Assembly (NCBI GenBank): GCA_021773355.1
Contig: JAJFKE010000026.1
Coordinates: 114,358-178,357, forward strand
Direction: 5' to 3'
Origin: Gammaproteobacteria bacterium
GTDB taxonomy: Bacteria > Pseudomonadota > Gammaproteobacteria > Pseudomonadales > Pseudohongiellaceae
DNA: 64,000 nucleotides
Shown here: positions 42,657 to 53,503 of the stretch, in pieces
Layout: each line of letters starts with the position of its first letter
How positions within the stretch are numbered: the first letter of the stretch is position 1
Position numbers and translations under genes: made by a program
The notes under the pieces: generated by a model
Told to the model about the DNA's origin: nothing
Databases searched by the model: none
What the model saw: the letters and a program-made list of their open reading frames with translations, nothing else

Positions 42657-44279
42657 ATGAATAAAATCGCCGCCATTTCAATGCTGATTATTGCAAATTT
42701 GCTAGCCCATGCCGCCAAAGGCCCTGCAGTTTTCTCAGAGGCCATGATATCGGCAGCAGAGCGCAGCAACTATGAAAGGACCTCGACCTTCGCAGAAGTT
42801 ATTGCTGTTCTCGATGCTTTGCAGCAAAGCAGTGATCATATACACAGAGAGACGCTGCTCACTAGCCTGGAAGGGAAGACCGTTCCGCTATTGGTTCTCG
42901 CCAACCCACCCATTAGTACCCCTGAACAGGCGCGCGAGTCGGGCAAACTCGTGGTCTATATCCAGGCGAATATTCATGGTGGTGAGGTAGAAGGCAAGGA
43001 GGCCAGTCTGATAGCTATGCGCGATATTTTGTTCGGCGATAAGCGACACCTGTTAGAAAAACAGATCATTATTTTTGTACCAGTTTACAATTCCGATGGT
43101 AACGATCAGATGACTGCGGATTCGAGGCCGTCGCAGGAAATGAGTCCACTGATGGCGGGGCAGCGCACAGCTCATGGCTATGACTTAAACCGCGACGGCA
43201 TGGTGATCGATACCATCGAAACCGCTGCACTTTATGAAAATATTATCCAACGCTGGGATCCGGATTTATTGGTGGACCTGCATACCACCAATGGAACCTG
43301 GCACGGCTACGCTCTTACCTATGCGCCTTCTTATCACACGGCTGGCGATCCCGGCCCATCAGACTATACAGCCGATATCATGTTGCCCGCGATCCAGAGT
43401 GCGGTGAAAGCAAAATTTGATCTGGATTTTAGTTGGTACGGAGGGTTCGACTACCGCGATTGGCCGCCAACGGAATTTCGAACCTACCATCATGCGCCTC
43501 GATACCTGACAAATAATATGGGATTAAGAAACAGAATGGCGATACTGAGTGAAACTTTCGCTCATGATCGCTTTTATAAACGCGTTCATGCAGCGAATGT
43601 GTTTGTCGAAGAGATTTTGGAATATAGCAACGCGCATGCAGAAGAAATTAGACAGACAAATAATCAGGCCGATGCGCGACTTATCCGACAAATTGAAGAA
43701 AATGCAGGGAACTATCAAAATGGCGTGCAGTTCGAAATGGTCGCCTTGGATGAGCCGCTAGATCTGTTGAGTTACAAATATATTCCCTACACCGCAGCCG
43801 ATGGTAGCAGACAATTTGTGCGCAGCTCGGAAATCGTAGAAATAGAAGGAGTGCTTAATTACAATGCCTTCGAACCAATAAAATCGGCTACGGTGCCCAT
43901 GGCTTATGCGTTTCCGGCTCAGTTCGCTGCGTTGGCAGCGAAGTTACGACAACACGGTATTGTGGTGGAAATACTACATGAGAATAGAAAATTTGAAGGG
44001 GAAGTTTTTGCAATAGACCAAATAGGAAAACAAGGTTTTGTGCAAAACAGTCATCGCAATTCATTGCTGCAAGGCGTTTTTGAAAATGGCAGCAAAGAAT
44101 TTTTAACCGGCGATTACTATGTTGCAATGAACAACCGCCTGGCTAACTTGATTTTTTATTTGTTGGAACCCGAATCCGACGACGGTTTAGCCTACTGGAA
44201 TTTTTTTGATGAATACTTGCAGCAAGAATTGGAAAATTCTGGAACCGTAGAATATCCAGTCTTTAAGGTTTTTAACTAG
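42657..44279 (+). CDS. Exported M14-family metallocarboxypeptidase-like protein
   Basis: 540 residues from ATG 42657, which begins a signal peptide (MNKIAAISMLIIANLLAHAA); 30 further in-frame codons upstream look non-coding. The zinc site of M14 peptidases is visible: NIHGGEVEGKEA (H..E), AHGYDLNRDGMV with the substrate-binding Arg, and LLVDLHTTNGTWHGY (third ligand His). A candidate catalytic Glu is in LSETFAHD. The C-terminal 150 residues form an additional domain found in large bacterial M14 proteins. It probably trims or hydrolyses peptides or amides outside the cytosol. Confidence 0.85.
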   Translation: MNKIAAISMLIIANLLAHAAKGPAVFSEAMISAAERSNYERTSTFAEVIAVLDALQQSSDHIHRETLLTSLEGKTVPLLVLANPPISTPEQARESGKLVVYIQANIHGGEVEGKEASLIAMRDILFGDKRHLLEKQIIIFVPVYNSDGNDQMTADSRPSQEMSPLMAGQRTAHGYDLNRDGMVIDTIETAALYENIIQRWDPDLLVDLHTTNGTWHGYALTYAPSYHTAGDPGPSDYTADIMLPAIQSAVKAKFDLDFSWYGGFDYRDWPPTEFRTYHHAPRYLTNNMGLRNRMAILSETFAHDRFYKRVHAANVFVEEILEYSNAHAEEIRQTNNQADARLIRQIEENAGNYQNGVQFEMVALDEPLDLLSYKYIPYTAADGSRQFVRSSEIVEIEGVLNYNAFEPIKSATVPMAYAFPAQFAALAAKLRQHGIVVEILHENRKFEGEVFAIDQIGKQGFVQNSHRNSLLQGVFENGSKEFLTGDYYVAMNNRLANLIFYLLEPESDDGLAYWNFFDEYLQQELENSGTVEYPVFKVFN

Positions 44280-44320
44280 TCGTTCCTCTGCCGAATTCTA
44301 TGGAGCTTTAAAATCAGAAC

Positions 44321-46777
44321 CTAATTTGTATTGAACAACACGTTGTAAGGACTCACTCCACCTCTATCTACTACCAGATGTTGATAAGCGGCTTGCGGGC
44401 CGGAACTGCGTACGAAATTGCTGCTACCCAATGATTTAACATCGGCGCGGTATCGTCCATGCAGGTATTGGCTAAGCTCTATTGCCGTCACTTCGCCGTT
44501 CTCATCTCGATCCGCATAGCCCTCACGAATCGCCTCATCGAAAAATACCGAGAGATAGCCTCCGGCCTGGAATTTAAAAGCCACCTGTGAAGTTACATCT
44601 TCTTCCGAAGAAAACAGACCCATGCGTCCCGGCTCCGAGATAATGTCTTTGGAAAATCCACCGCTAAAACAAGAATCCATTACCAATAGTATTTTCCCGG
44701 CGTTGCTGTTTCTTAGCAGTTCGGCCAGCTCATCATCCAGCATGGGGCCGTCGTACAACTCCATGGTTTCATCCATGCCATCGGGATCGCTACTATTGGG
44801 TCCTGTTGTTCGTGGCACCCGGTCACCATGCCCGGAATAGAAAATAACCAGGGTGCCTTCTGCACCTATGTTCGCAGTTATAGTGTTGAGTGCAGCTCGG
44901 AAACTGCTATTTGTGGCGTCAGAATTTATTAAGGTATAAGCGTTGTTCGGGTTCATGCCAGCCCCCTCGATTAGCGCATCTCTTGCTCGAATGGCGTCCT
45001 GGTCAGTTAGTTCGAGATCATTTTCAGAGCCGGGATAATCGGCTATTCCGACGAATATTCCGTAGATTTGTTCCCCGCTGATAGTAGTAGCTGCATCTAA
45101 TCTGCTTGCGCTGTCATCTCCAGACCGGATTGCCAATTGATAGGCACCGGTTTCGCCGCTGCTATAGGAGGATACGATGATGCGATATCGACCGGATTCT
45201 TGCAGGTTTAGCTGTAGCAGAGACTGATCGGTGCTGCCGTCATAATCGTCATTTTCGATTACATCTCCACCAGGAGTCTGAAGTCTCAGATAAGTATCAA
45301 AATCCGCAGCGCTTAAATCTATGACGATATTATCGCCGCTGCTGGCATTGAAACTATAGCTGTCTTGAAATTGCTGCTCGCTGGATAGGGCGTCGTTGGA
45401 ATCCAGGCTACCGGGCCAGGTATCGCCTATCTCTAAACTTACATTATTGTTACGCGCAGCAAGCTGATTTTGCTGTTGACCAAGCTCATCTATGCGTAAT
45501 CGGTACTCGCCAGTTTCGCCGCCAGCGAAAGAGGTAACGATAAGCTCGTAGGTCCCGGCATCGGACAGCAGAGTTTCTATGCGACTGTTGCTATTGTCAT
45601 AATCGTCGTTTATCTGTTGCTCGCCATTAGGCTGGCGCAGAATGAGATAGGTATCAAAATCATCGGAACTTAGATCCAAGATGACAGACTGACCAGGACG
45701 ACCTTCGAATTCATAACTGTCGTAATATTCACCACTACTGAAGGCAGTATCTTCATCGAGCAATACGCCGCTAATTTGTTGGTTGATCGATTTTAGCGGT
45801 CTATCGTCGGTGGAAATTGCCAGCGTGTAACCGCCACTTTCTCCCGCGCTGAAGCTAGTCACCAACACTTCATAAATGCCGGTTTCAGTTCTCGGGATGG
45901 AAATCAATGAACGATCAAAACTGGATTCATAGTCGTCGTTGCTGATTTCTTCGCCATTGGGTGAGCGCACTATAAGATAAGTATCAAAATCCCCGGAGCG
46001 CAGATCGACCAGGCTTGAATCACCGCGGTCTGCAATAAAAGTGTAGCTGTCGGTGTAACTGCCATTACTTCTGGTGTCGTCCCCGAGGCGCAGACTTCCT
46101 CGCTCAAATCTCCCGCCAAGAATGAGGCTGGAGCCCGGTAGTATTCGTATTGAATCTTCTTGATATAGTTCGCGACAGTCTTGTGCATCGTGAAACATGT
46201 CTAAATCGAGTAATAAAGCGGACATGCCTCTACCGGCAAAGCGAGGATCATCACACTGACCATCGTGAGCCCAGATACTGCTGTTGTCTCCAAAATCTAC
46301 GCCGGCATTGCTGCTTACCTCGGAACTTTCTAATAAATAGATGGAACCGGCGATAAATAGAGTTCGACAATCGCTGGCATCGTGCAGGCGGTCTGCATCT
46401 ACTAGAGGTGAAGCCATGCCCGCTCCGGCGAAGCGGGGGTCATCACACGCCTGATCATTTGCCCAGGTACTGTCGTCATCGCCAAAATCTATAGGCTCAG
46501 TGGTAACTGTCACTGAATTAGCTGCCAGGGATATGGACCCTGCTATGAATAAGTTGCGGCAGTCTGTTGCATCGTGCAGAGTATCGCTATCGAGTAGGGA
46601 AGCAGCCATTCCTACTCCGACGAAGCGGGGGTCGTCACATTCCTGATCGTTCGCCCAGGGACTTTCATCATCGCCAAAATCGACGGTGGCCAAACTCGAT
46701 TGAGCGAGCGATGGTTGAAACCAGATTGCAAAAGTGAGAGTAATTAGAAGGGCGAGTGTGTGGGTGCCGGTATGCAT
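44321..46777 (-). CDS. Secreted caspase-like (C14) protein with triple 64-residue repeat and three PPC domains
   Basis: 818 residues with a signal peptide (residues 1-25). Residues 33-213 hold three tandem repeats of exactly 64 residues, each with DFGDDxSxWANDxxCDDPRF, a GMAxxLLDxDxLHDAxDC part and GSI; each has two cysteines. Residues about 225-325, 340-430 and 455-552 are three PPC (pre-peptidase C-terminal) beta domains, each with DFDTYL and NDDYD. Residues about 570-780 are a peptidase C14 domain with catalytic His650 in FYSGHGDR and Cys703 in MDSCFSGG. An EF-hand-like loop (Asp756-Glu767, DRDENGEVTAIE) suggests calcium dependence, as in metacaspases. It is convergent with the M14 peptidase. 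Function is unknown; the combination is unusual. Confidence 0.87.
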   Translation of the reverse strand: MHTGTHTLALLITLTFAIWFQPSLAQSSLATVDFGDDESPWANDQECDDPRFVGVGMAASLLDSDTLHDATDCRNLFIAGSISLAANSVTVTTEPIDFGDDDSTWANDQACDDPRFAGAGMASPLVDADRLHDASDCRTLFIAGSIYLLESSEVSSNAGVDFGDNSSIWAHDGQCDDPRFAGRGMSALLLDLDMFHDAQDCRELYQEDSIRILPGSSLILGGRFERGSLRLGDDTRSNGSYTDSYTFIADRGDSSLVDLRSGDFDTYLIVRSPNGEEISNDDYESSFDRSLISIPRTETGIYEVLVTSFSAGESGGYTLAISTDDRPLKSINQQISGVLLDEDTAFSSGEYYDSYEFEGRPGQSVILDLSSDDFDTYLILRQPNGEQQINDDYDNSNSRIETLLSDAGTYELIVTSFAGGETGEYRLRIDELGQQQNQLAARNNNVSLEIGDTWPGSLDSNDALSSEQQFQDSYSFNASSGDNIVIDLSAADFDTYLRLQTPGGDVIENDDYDGSTDQSLLQLNLQESGRYRIIVSSYSSGETGAYQLAIRSGDDSASRLDAATTISGEQIYGIFVGIADYPGSENDLELTDQDAIRARDALIEGAGMNPNNAYTLINSDATNSSFRAALNTITANIGAEGTLVIFYSGHGDRVPRTTGPNSSDPDGMDETMELYDGPMLDDELAELLRNSNAGKILLVMDSCFSGGFSKDIISEPGRMGLFSSEEDVTSQVAFKFQAGGYLSVFFDEAIREGYADRDENGEVTAIELSQYLHGRYRADVKSLGSSNFVRSSGPQAAYQHLVVDRGGVSPYNVLFNTN

Positions 46778-46831
46778 GGAGAAGCCCCTAAAAGAATTTG
46801 AATAAAGCAGAGAGAACGGACTTTGCGTGCT

Positions 46832-49660
46832 TCACGCCAATACTTTTTTCAAGTAATGACCCGTATAAGAAGCTTTTATTTTAACCACGTCTTCCGGCGT
46901 GCCTTCGGCAATAATATTCCCACCGCCACTGCCACCCTCTGGGCCTAAGTCCACTACCCAGTCGGCGGTCTTAACTACATCGAGATTATGTTCGATAACC
47001 ACGATGGTATTGCCCTGATCGCGAAGATGGTGCAGTACGCTTAAAAGCTGCTTTATATCGTGAAAGTGTAAACCGGTGGTTGGTTCGTCGAGAATATACA
47101 GCGTCTTGCCGGTGTCTCTTTTCGATAACTCCCTGGACAACTTAACGCGCTGTGCTTCACCGCCTGAGAGAGTTGTTGCGGCCTGGCCAAGACAAATATA
47201 GGAAAGACCTACTTCCATTAATGTTTGTAATTTGCGGGCAATTACTGGCACCGGATCAAAAAATTCTCTAGCGTCTTCAATCGTCATATCCAAAACTTCG
47301 CTGATGCTCTTGCCTTTGTATTTCACCTCCAGCGTTTCTCGGTTGTAACGCTTACCACGGCAGACATCACAGGAAACATAAACATCCGGCAGGAAATGCA
47401 TCTCAACTTTCACTACACCATCGCCCTGGCAAGCCTCACATCGGCCACCTTTGACATTGAAGCTAAAACGGCCAGGTTTGTAGCCACGGCTTCGTGATTC
47501 CTGAGTGCCGGCAAACAACTCTCTTACCGGAGTAAAAATACCAGTATAGGTCGCCGGGTTGGACCTGGGTGTTCGACCTATGGGGCTTTGATCGATATCC
47601 ACTACCTTGTCCAATAAATCCAGACCCTCAACCTCCTCGTAGGGAGCCGGATTGAGTGTTGTGGCTTTATTCAACTTGGTGGCAGTGATGGGATATAGCG
47701 TATTATTGATGAGTGTAGACTTGCCCGAACCGGATACACCGGTAACGCAGGTAAACAAACCCAGGGGAATTGCTAGATTCACTTGTTGTAAATTATTTCC
47801 ACTGGCGCCCTTCAGAATAAGTAATTTCTTATCATTATAGGCAATACGCTTTTTCGGAATTTCTATTTTCTCGGCGCCAGATAAGTAGCGACCAGTGAGT
47901 GATCTTTTAGACTTCTTGATATCGGCAATCAAGCCTTCGGCAACAATTTCTCCACCATGGACACCGGCGCCAGGTCCGATATCGATAATATGGTCTGCGC
48001 TGCAAATAGCTTCCTCATCGTGTTCTACTACGATCACGGTATTACCCAAGTCGCGTAAGTGAAACAGGGTGTTCAGCAATCGGCTGTTGTCTCTTTGGTG
48101 TAATCCAATTGAGGGCTCATCGAGAATATACATAACCCCCACCAGACCCGCACCAATCTGACTGGCGAGACGTATGCGCTGTGCTTCACCACCGGAGAGG
48201 GTGTCCGCGCTGCGACTTAGAGTAAGATAATTCAGCCCTACATCTATTAGGAATTTCAGACGGTCCTGCAGCTCTTTCAGAATCTTTTCAGCAATCTTGG
48301 CACGGGTGCCGGAAAGTTTAAGTTTATTGAAATATTCAGCGGACTGCGCCACGGTCATTTCGGTGATGCTGGGTAGATTCTTACCCTTTACCAATACATA
48401 GCGGGCATCTCGTTTCAGGCGGGTACCGCTACAATCAGGACAGGACTGTGAACTTAAATACTTCCCCAGTTCCTCCCTGACATGGTTTGACTCGGTTTCC
48501 CGATAGCGACGCTCCATATTCGGCAATATACCCTCGAATGGATAACTGCGGGTCACCGTGTCACCGCGATCATTAACATAATGAAAATCAATGACTTCCT
48601 TACCACTACCTCTAAGGATGAAATTTTTCTGCTTCTTGGAAAGTTTCTTAAACGGCGTTTCGACGGTAAAGCCATAGTGAGAGGCTAAGGAGGTGAGCAT
48701 CTGGAAATAGTAGATATTGCGTCTATCCCAACCTCGTATAGCACCCTCGGCAAGTGCCAGGGACTCATCGGTGATGATGCGGCTCTCATCGAAAAATTGT
48801 TTTAAACCCAAGCCATCACAGGTTCCACAGGCGCCGGCTGGATTATTGAATGAAAAAAGCCGCGGTTCCAATTCTGAAATACTGTGGCCGCATTGCGGAC
48901 AGGCAAATAGTGAGGAGAACACCAAATCTTCTTCTTTCTCCGTACTATCGGTGATGCTCACCACCGCCAGCCCATCTGCCAGTTGAATAGCGGTCTCGAA
49001 GCTTTCCGCCAGTCTTTGCTCCAGTCCCGGCTTGATTTTCAGTCGGTCGATCACCACATCGATAGAATGTTTCTTGTTCTTCTCCAATTCCGGTGGGTAT
49101 TCGATTTCACATACCAGACCATCTACCCTGGCGCGAATAAATCCACTGCTGCTTAATTCACTGAATACATGAAGGTGTTCACCCTTACGTTCCCGAATTA
49201 TGGGCGCCAGTATCATAATGCGGCTGTCCTGGGGCAATGCCATGACTTTGTCCACCATTTGACTGACAGTCTGCGCTTGCAGCTTGATATTGTGGTCAGG
49301 GCAATGGGGTTCCCCAACCCTTGCGAACAACAAGCGTAAATAGTCATAGATTTCAGTAATGGTGCCCACGGTTGAACGCGGGTTGTGGGAGGTGGATTTC
49401 TGCTCGATTGAAATTGCCGGTGACAGGCCTTCGATGTGGTCGATATCGGGTTTCTCCATCATGGAGAGGAACTGTCTGGCATAGGTAGACAGTGATTCGA
49501 CGTAGCGGCGTTGACCCTCGGCATAGAGAGTATCGAAGGCTAAGGAGGATTTGCCTGAACCAGATAGGCCGGTGATCACAACCAACTTGTCGCGCGGAAT
49601 AGTGAGATTAATATTCTTTAGATTATGGGTGCGTGCACCCCTTACAACAATCTGATCCAT
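46832..49660 (-). CDS. uvrA: Excinuclease ABC subunit A
   Basis: 942 residues, the normal length. It has two ATPase halves with Walker [10 protein letters not shown] and GVSGSGKST, signatures [16 protein letters not shown] and [15 protein letters not shown], zinc motifs CPQCGHS-CGTCDG and [17 protein letters not shown], and the DNA-damage-recognition insert. It recognises lesions together with UvrB in nucleotide excision repair. It is divergent from ssb, the classical arrangement in gammaproteobacteria. A CTG-N10-CAG sequence at 49671-49686 is only a weak LexA-box candidate. Confidence 0.97.
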   Translation of the reverse strand: MDQIVVRGARTHNLKNINLTIPRDKLVVITGLSGSGKSSLAFDTLYAEGQRRYVESLSTYARQFLSMMEKPDIDHIEGLSPAISIEQKSTSHNPRSTVGTITEIYDYLRLLFARVGEPHCPDHNIKLQAQTVSQMVDKVMALPQDSRIMILAPIIRERKGEHLHVFSELSSSGFIRARVDGLVCEIEYPPELEKNKKHSIDVVIDRLKIKPGLEQRLAESFETAIQLADGLAVVSITDSTEKEEDLVFSSLFACPQCGHSISELEPRLFSFNNPAGACGTCDGLGLKQFFDESRIITDESLALAEGAIRGWDRRNIYYFQMLTSLASHYGFTVETPFKKLSKKQKNFILRGSGKEVIDFHYVNDRGDTVTRSYPFEGILPNMERRYRETESNHVREELGKYLSSQSCPDCSGTRLKRDARYVLVKGKNLPSITEMTVAQSAEYFNKLKLSGTRAKIAEKILKELQDRLKFLIDVGLNYLTLSRSADTLSGGEAQRIRLASQIGAGLVGVMYILDEPSIGLHQRDNSRLLNTLFHLRDLGNTVIVVEHDEEAICSADHIIDIGPGAGVHGGEIVAEGLIADIKKSKRSLTGRYLSGAEKIEIPKKRIAYNDKKLLILKGASGNNLQQVNLAIPLGLFTCVTGVSGSGKSTLINNTLYPITATKLNKATTLNPAPYEEVEGLDLLDKVVDIDQSPIGRTPRSNPATYTGIFTPVRELFAGTQESRSRGYKPGRFSFNVKGGRCEACQGDGVVKVEMHFLPDVYVSCDVCRGKRYNRETLEVKYKGKSISEVLDMTIEDAREFFDPVPVIARKLQTLMEVGLSYICLGQAATTLSGGEAQRVKLSRELSKRDTGKTLYILDEPTTGLHFHDIKQLLSVLHHLRDQGNTIVVIEHNLDVVKTADWVVDLGPEGGSGGGNIIAEGTPEDVVKIKASYTGHYLKKVLA

Positions 49661-49843
49661 GACTAGCTCACTGGTTGGCGAAACAGACCATTATCGACAA
49701 TTCTAATGCCAAGAGCAAAGAACAGCTTGAGAATAAAACGATGAAGTTTATTTCAGCTAAAATTTTTAATGATCGCGGGCATGATATACACTTAGACCAG
49801 TAGTGCATCGTGTGGATAATAGGTTTCAGTCGGGGAGACAACA

Positions 49844-50332
49844 GTGGCAAGTCGAGGTGTTAACAAAGTTATACTGGTAGGTAATGTAGGCAATGATCCT
49901 GAATTCAGAGTTATGCCAAATGGTAATGGCGTGGCCAATGTCTCTTTGGCTACCAGTGAAACCTGGAAAGATAAGAATACCGGTGATCAGCAAGAAAAGA
50001 CTGAGTGGCATCGCGTAATTTTCTTCAATCGGCTCGCTGAGATCGTGGAGCAATACGTGAAGAAAGGCACAAAACTCTTTATTGAAGGTCGTTTGCAAAC
50101 CCGTTCCTGGGAGCAGGATGGCGTTAAACGTTATACCACCGAAATAGTTGCGTCAGAGATGCAAATGCTGGACTCACGAGCTAGTGCGGGTGCCGATACG
50201 GGAGGCAATGCTTTTGGTCAAGGTCAGGGGAGTAGCCCTCAGGCAGCGCAATCCTCCTCTACGGCTACGGCTACGGCTCCGCAGGCTGCCCCTGCCAATT
50301 TCGACAATTTTGATGACGATATACCCTTCTAG
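49844..50332 (+). CDS. ssb: Single-stranded DNA-binding protein
   Basis: 162 residues starting at GTG 49844 behind GGGGAGA. The OB fold is clear ([60 protein letters not shown]), followed by a Gln/Ala/Ser-rich linker with [20 protein letters not shown] and the conserved acidic tip DDDIPF that recruits partner proteins. The 183-base gap to uvrA carries both promoters. Confidence 0.97.
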   Translation: MASRGVNKVILVGNVGNDPEFRVMPNGNGVANVSLATSETWKDKNTGDQQEKTEWHRVIFFNRLAEIVEQYVKKGTKLFIEGRLQTRSWEQDGVKRYTTEIVASEMQMLDSRASAGADTGGNAFGQGQGSSPQAAQSSSTATATAPQAAPANFDNFDDDIPF

Positions 50333-50480
50333 ATGAGCGGATCTGCTTAGTCAGCAGGGAATTGCCTAGCAGCACTCAAATTGTTCAAGCAGAGGCGGCT
50401 ATAGCCCAGCTTCTGCTTGACTTCGAGCCACGTTTGATCAGACTCTAAGCAATGACATCAGTAGCGAGATCTGTACGACA

Positions 50481-51416
50481 GTGAAGTTGTTTTTAGTAGG
50501 AGCGAATAGTCCAACAGGCAGGGCCCTGATCGAAATTTTGCGGAAAAACAAGATTCGCTTCCTGGCGCCCGCCGATAAACAGTTCGACCCCGATAATGCC
50601 GCGGGCATCAGCAAGATGATAACGGATTTTGCGCCAACCCAGTTGGTAAACATGGCCGATTTCATCTCAAGGAACCACAGCGCCTTGAAACGGGCAGAGT
50701 CTTCCGAACAACGTTGTGAGAAAATCAATTATCTGCTTCCGGCTACCCTGGCTGAAATTTGCAAGCACCTGGACTTACCACTAATGCACCTGTCCAATAG
50801 CTATGTGTTCGATGGAGAAAAAAAGCTTGGCTATAACGAAAATGACGAGCCTAATCCCAAGGGTGTTTACGGTCATTACTCTTTGGCTGGGGAATTAGCA
50901 GTTCAACAACACCATTTTCATATCATCCTGCGTTCCGGTTGGCTATTCGGCAAACACAAAAAGGGGCTGATTAAATCCTGGATTCGTTCGGTTAAAAAAC
51001 ATAAGGGCGAGATGGAGGTATCGCGTCGGCGCTTCAGTCCCACCAGCACCACCGATTTAGCTTCTACAATACTAGCCGTAACCAGGCAGGTGGACTGCGA
51101 TGCGAATGTTTGGGGCACTTACCATTACAGCGGACTGGAAATCAAAAAGGAAGTTGAATTCGCGCGGCAAACGTTGAAATACGCGGCCAATCACGATGAG
51201 GAAATTTACCAGTTGTTAGATAGTACTAAAATCACGGAAAACGCGCCGCGACTCCCTGAGATACCAAACTCTACACTTTCCAGTAAAAAGATATTTGATA
51301 CATTTGGCATCAAACAAAAATCATGGCATGGTGAATTACAGGAAACTATCAAGACTCTGTATGTCGATCGGCTTAGATCAATGGAAGATGATTTTCCAGA
51401 ATCCACGGTAGCTTGA
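50481..51416 (+). CDS. RmlD-like NAD(P)-binding protein with altered catalytic motif
   Basis: 311 residues from GTG 50481. A Rossmann start (KLFLVGANSPTGRALIEIL), NYLLPATLAEICKHLDLPLM, LSNSYVFDG and the domain ending resemble dTDP-4-dehydrorhamnose reductases. The active-site motif YxxxK reads YGHYSLAGE, with Ser where Lys belongs, so it may not be a working reductase of that type. No dTDP-sugar genes are nearby. It precedes moeA by 18 bases and is probably co-transcribed with it. Function uncertain. Confidence 0.78.
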   Translation: MKLFLVGANSPTGRALIEILRKNKIRFLAPADKQFDPDNAAGISKMITDFAPTQLVNMADFISRNHSALKRAESSEQRCEKINYLLPATLAEICKHLDLPLMHLSNSYVFDGEKKLGYNENDEPNPKGVYGHYSLAGELAVQQHHFHIILRSGWLFGKHKKGLIKSWIRSVKKHKGEMEVSRRRFSPTSTTDLASTILAVTRQVDCDANVWGTYHYSGLEIKKEVEFARQTLKYAANHDEEIYQLLDSTKITENAPRLPEIPNSTLSSKKIFDTFGIKQKSWHGELQETIKTLYVDRLRSMEDDFPESTVA

Positions 51417-51434
51417 TGATTCGAAATTAGCAGT

Positions 51435-52664
51435 ATGAATTTATCCTCAAAAAGTTTGCTAACTCCTATCGAAGATGCGCTTGACCTGCTGGTGGCGCAG
51501 CTACCTCTAATAGTTGAGCATGAGAATATCCCGCTGCTACAGGCAAAGGGACGTGTTCTGGCAGAGGATTGCGTATCGGAAATCGACGTGCCGTCCTGCA
51601 ACAACAGCGCAATGGATGGCTATGCAGTGAGGGTAGTGGACCTCATTGACGAGAGCAGCAGTCTAAGGGTCACTCAAAGAATTGCTGCAGGTGAGATTGG
51701 AGTTCAATTACGCAGCGGTGAGGCGGCACGCATTTTTACCGGGGCGCCAATACCTGAAGGTGCCGACGCCGTTGTGATGCAGGAAAATTGCAGCAGCAGT
51801 GGTGATCAACTCACGCTGTTACAATCTGTTCGCGTAGGCGAAAATATGCGCCTGGCAGGAGATGATGTTAAAGCCGGTGCTTTGATCCTTGGCCGAGGTC
51901 ATCGCCTGAGTTCTCAAGATATTGGCTTGCTGGCATCGATTGGTAGAGAAAGCGTTACAGTTAAACACAAGTTACGGGTTACTTTATTAACAACCGGCGA
52001 TGAATTAGTGCAACCTGGCTCTCAGTTGCAAGCCGGGCAGATATACAATTCCAATTTCTACACTCTGTCTTCGCTGCTTGAAAGTTTGAATATGGAGGTG
52101 CTGGACGGTGGAATTGTGCCAGATGATTTTGAGGGGACCAGGACAGCATTGCTAGCTGCGGCCGAGCGCAGTGATTGTATTATCAGTACCGGTGGTGTTT
52201 CTGTCGGTGAGGAAGATCACGTAAAGGGTGTGGTCGAAAAAGAGGGTGTCCTGCAATTGTGGAAACTGGCTATCAAGCCTGGTAAACCCCTGGCTTGCGG
52301 CAAAATTGGTGCAACTCAATTCTTTGGCTTACCCGGGAATCCGGTTTCCGCCTTTGTTACTTTTGTCTTGTTTGTCAGGCCCTGTCTGTTAAGCATGTTA
52401 GAGTGCAATCAAATCAGGCCACAAAAATACACGCTGCATGCAGGATTTGCAGCTCAGGTTTCCGGGGAGAGACAAGAGTATTTACGTTGTAAGCTGCTTG
52501 GCGATGAACATGGCAATGTATCCCTGCTGCCAGTTTCAAATCAAAGCTCCGGTGTTGCGGCTTCTCTGAATCAGGCACATGGCCTGGGGATTGTCCCGCC
52601 CTATACATCGGTAGCCATCGGCGATAGTCTTGAGTTTATTCCCTTTTCAGAAATTTTGTACTAG
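51435..52664 (+). CDS. moeA: Molybdopterin molybdenumtransferase
   Basis: 409 residues with all MoeA signatures: PSCNNSAMDGYAVR, IFTGAPIPEGADAVVMQE, TTGDELVQPG, STGGVSVGEEDHVKGV and FFGLPGNPVSAFVTF. It inserts molybdenum into molybdopterin-AMP to make the cofactor, here needed at least by the exported molybdenum hydroxylase encoded at 38183-42237. It stands without other moa/mob genes. It follows the RmlD-like gene by 18 bases. Confidence 0.95.
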   Translation: MNLSSKSLLTPIEDALDLLVAQLPLIVEHENIPLLQAKGRVLAEDCVSEIDVPSCNNSAMDGYAVRVVDLIDESSSLRVTQRIAAGEIGVQLRSGEAARIFTGAPIPEGADAVVMQENCSSSGDQLTLLQSVRVGENMRLAGDDVKAGALILGRGHRLSSQDIGLLASIGRESVTVKHKLRVTLLTTGDELVQPGSQLQAGQIYNSNFYTLSSLLESLNMEVLDGGIVPDDFEGTRTALLAAAERSDCIISTGGVSVGEEDHVKGVVEKEGVLQLWKLAIKPGKPLACGKIGATQFFGLPGNPVSAFVTFVLFVRPCLLSMLECNQIRPQKYTLHAGFAAQVSGERQEYLRCKLLGDEHGNVSLLPVSNQSSGVAASLNQAHGLGIVPPYTSVAIGDSLEFIPFSEILY

Positions 52665-52683
52665 GCCTGTGACCCGAACTAAA

Positions 52684-53421
52684 ATGCCAAACGCCTTCCT
52701 CAAACTTATAGCATCACTGTCAGCTATCGCTTTGCTGAGCGGTTGTGAAATGCCTTCGGAAACGGTTACAACCAGCGAGAGCGATCCATCCAGTGTGGCC
52801 TTGGACATACGAGTTCTGTCACAGGCAGAAGTGGTATCCGGTGCGGGAAGTGTAGATCGGCAGCGGATGATAGCCGATATCCTGTATGAGGCTTTGCAAG
52901 CTCTCAATGAAGATCGTCTTTTAACGCCTCTGGATGATAATGCCCACGCCCGCTTTAAGCGCGTCTTAGCGTACGATGCAGATAATGAAATCGCCCTACA
53001 AGGCTTGCAGGATATTGTTCTGCGTTACCTGCAGCTGTCTGAAGAGTCTATGCGTCGCGGCTTATTCGAAGAGGCGAAGACGATGTTGGATAGAGCGGTT
53101 TTTGTAGACGCGAAACATCCAGATATTAGCTCCGTAGCTGAGGCATTGGAGAGAGAGATGAATTCTGACGATCTCTTTTTCGAATTGGATTATCCGCAAA
53201 TTGCCGCACGCTCAGAGCAGGCACAGAATCAATTAGCAGATATTGCTCAACAGGCCCGAGATCACGAAGCATTTTTCCTGATTACTGCACCGAATGATGA
53301 TATGGCCCGGTGGATGGTCTCTATCATGCGGCAAGCGGTCAGTGGTTATCGCCTGCGTGGGAATATTGAACTGGCCAGCCGCGCCAGCATTCGCTTGAGA
53401 CTGCCTGCCACGAACGACTAA
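52684..53421 (+). CDS. Putative lipoprotein with helical repeats
   Basis: 245 residues from ATG 52684; earlier starts at 52669 (GTG) or within moeA are possible. The signal SLSAIALLSGC gives a lipobox with lipidated Cys about residue 21. The rest is alpha-helical with TPR-like character (VLAYDADNEIALQGLQDIVL, RGLFEEAKTMLDRAVFVDAK). Its place between moeA and the DUF2333 gene on the same strand suggests a shared operon. No named family is recognised. Confidence 0.75.
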   Translation: MPNAFLKLIASLSAIALLSGCEMPSETVTTSESDPSSVALDIRVLSQAEVVSGAGSVDRQRMIADILYEALQALNEDRLLTPLDDNAHARFKRVLAYDADNEIALQGLQDIVLRYLQLSEESMRRGLFEEAKTMLDRAVFVDAKHPDISSVAEALEREMNSDDLFFELDYPQIAARSEQAQNQLADIAQQARDHEAFFLITAPNDDMARWMVSIMRQAVSGYRLRGNIELASRASIRLRLPATND

Positions 53422-53503
53422 TTCCAGTTTCTATCTCCATTCTACTAACTAAGCCAAAACCGCTGAAATACTATCTCTATCCTGTAAGTGCTAAACTGCT
53501 CAA

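Noticed and set aside
49671-49686. CTG-N10-CAG as a LexA box for uvrA/ssb
   Set aside because: Only the outer trimers fit; the fourth base is G instead of T and the interior is not AT-rich. It lies only 11 bases from the uvrA start codon.
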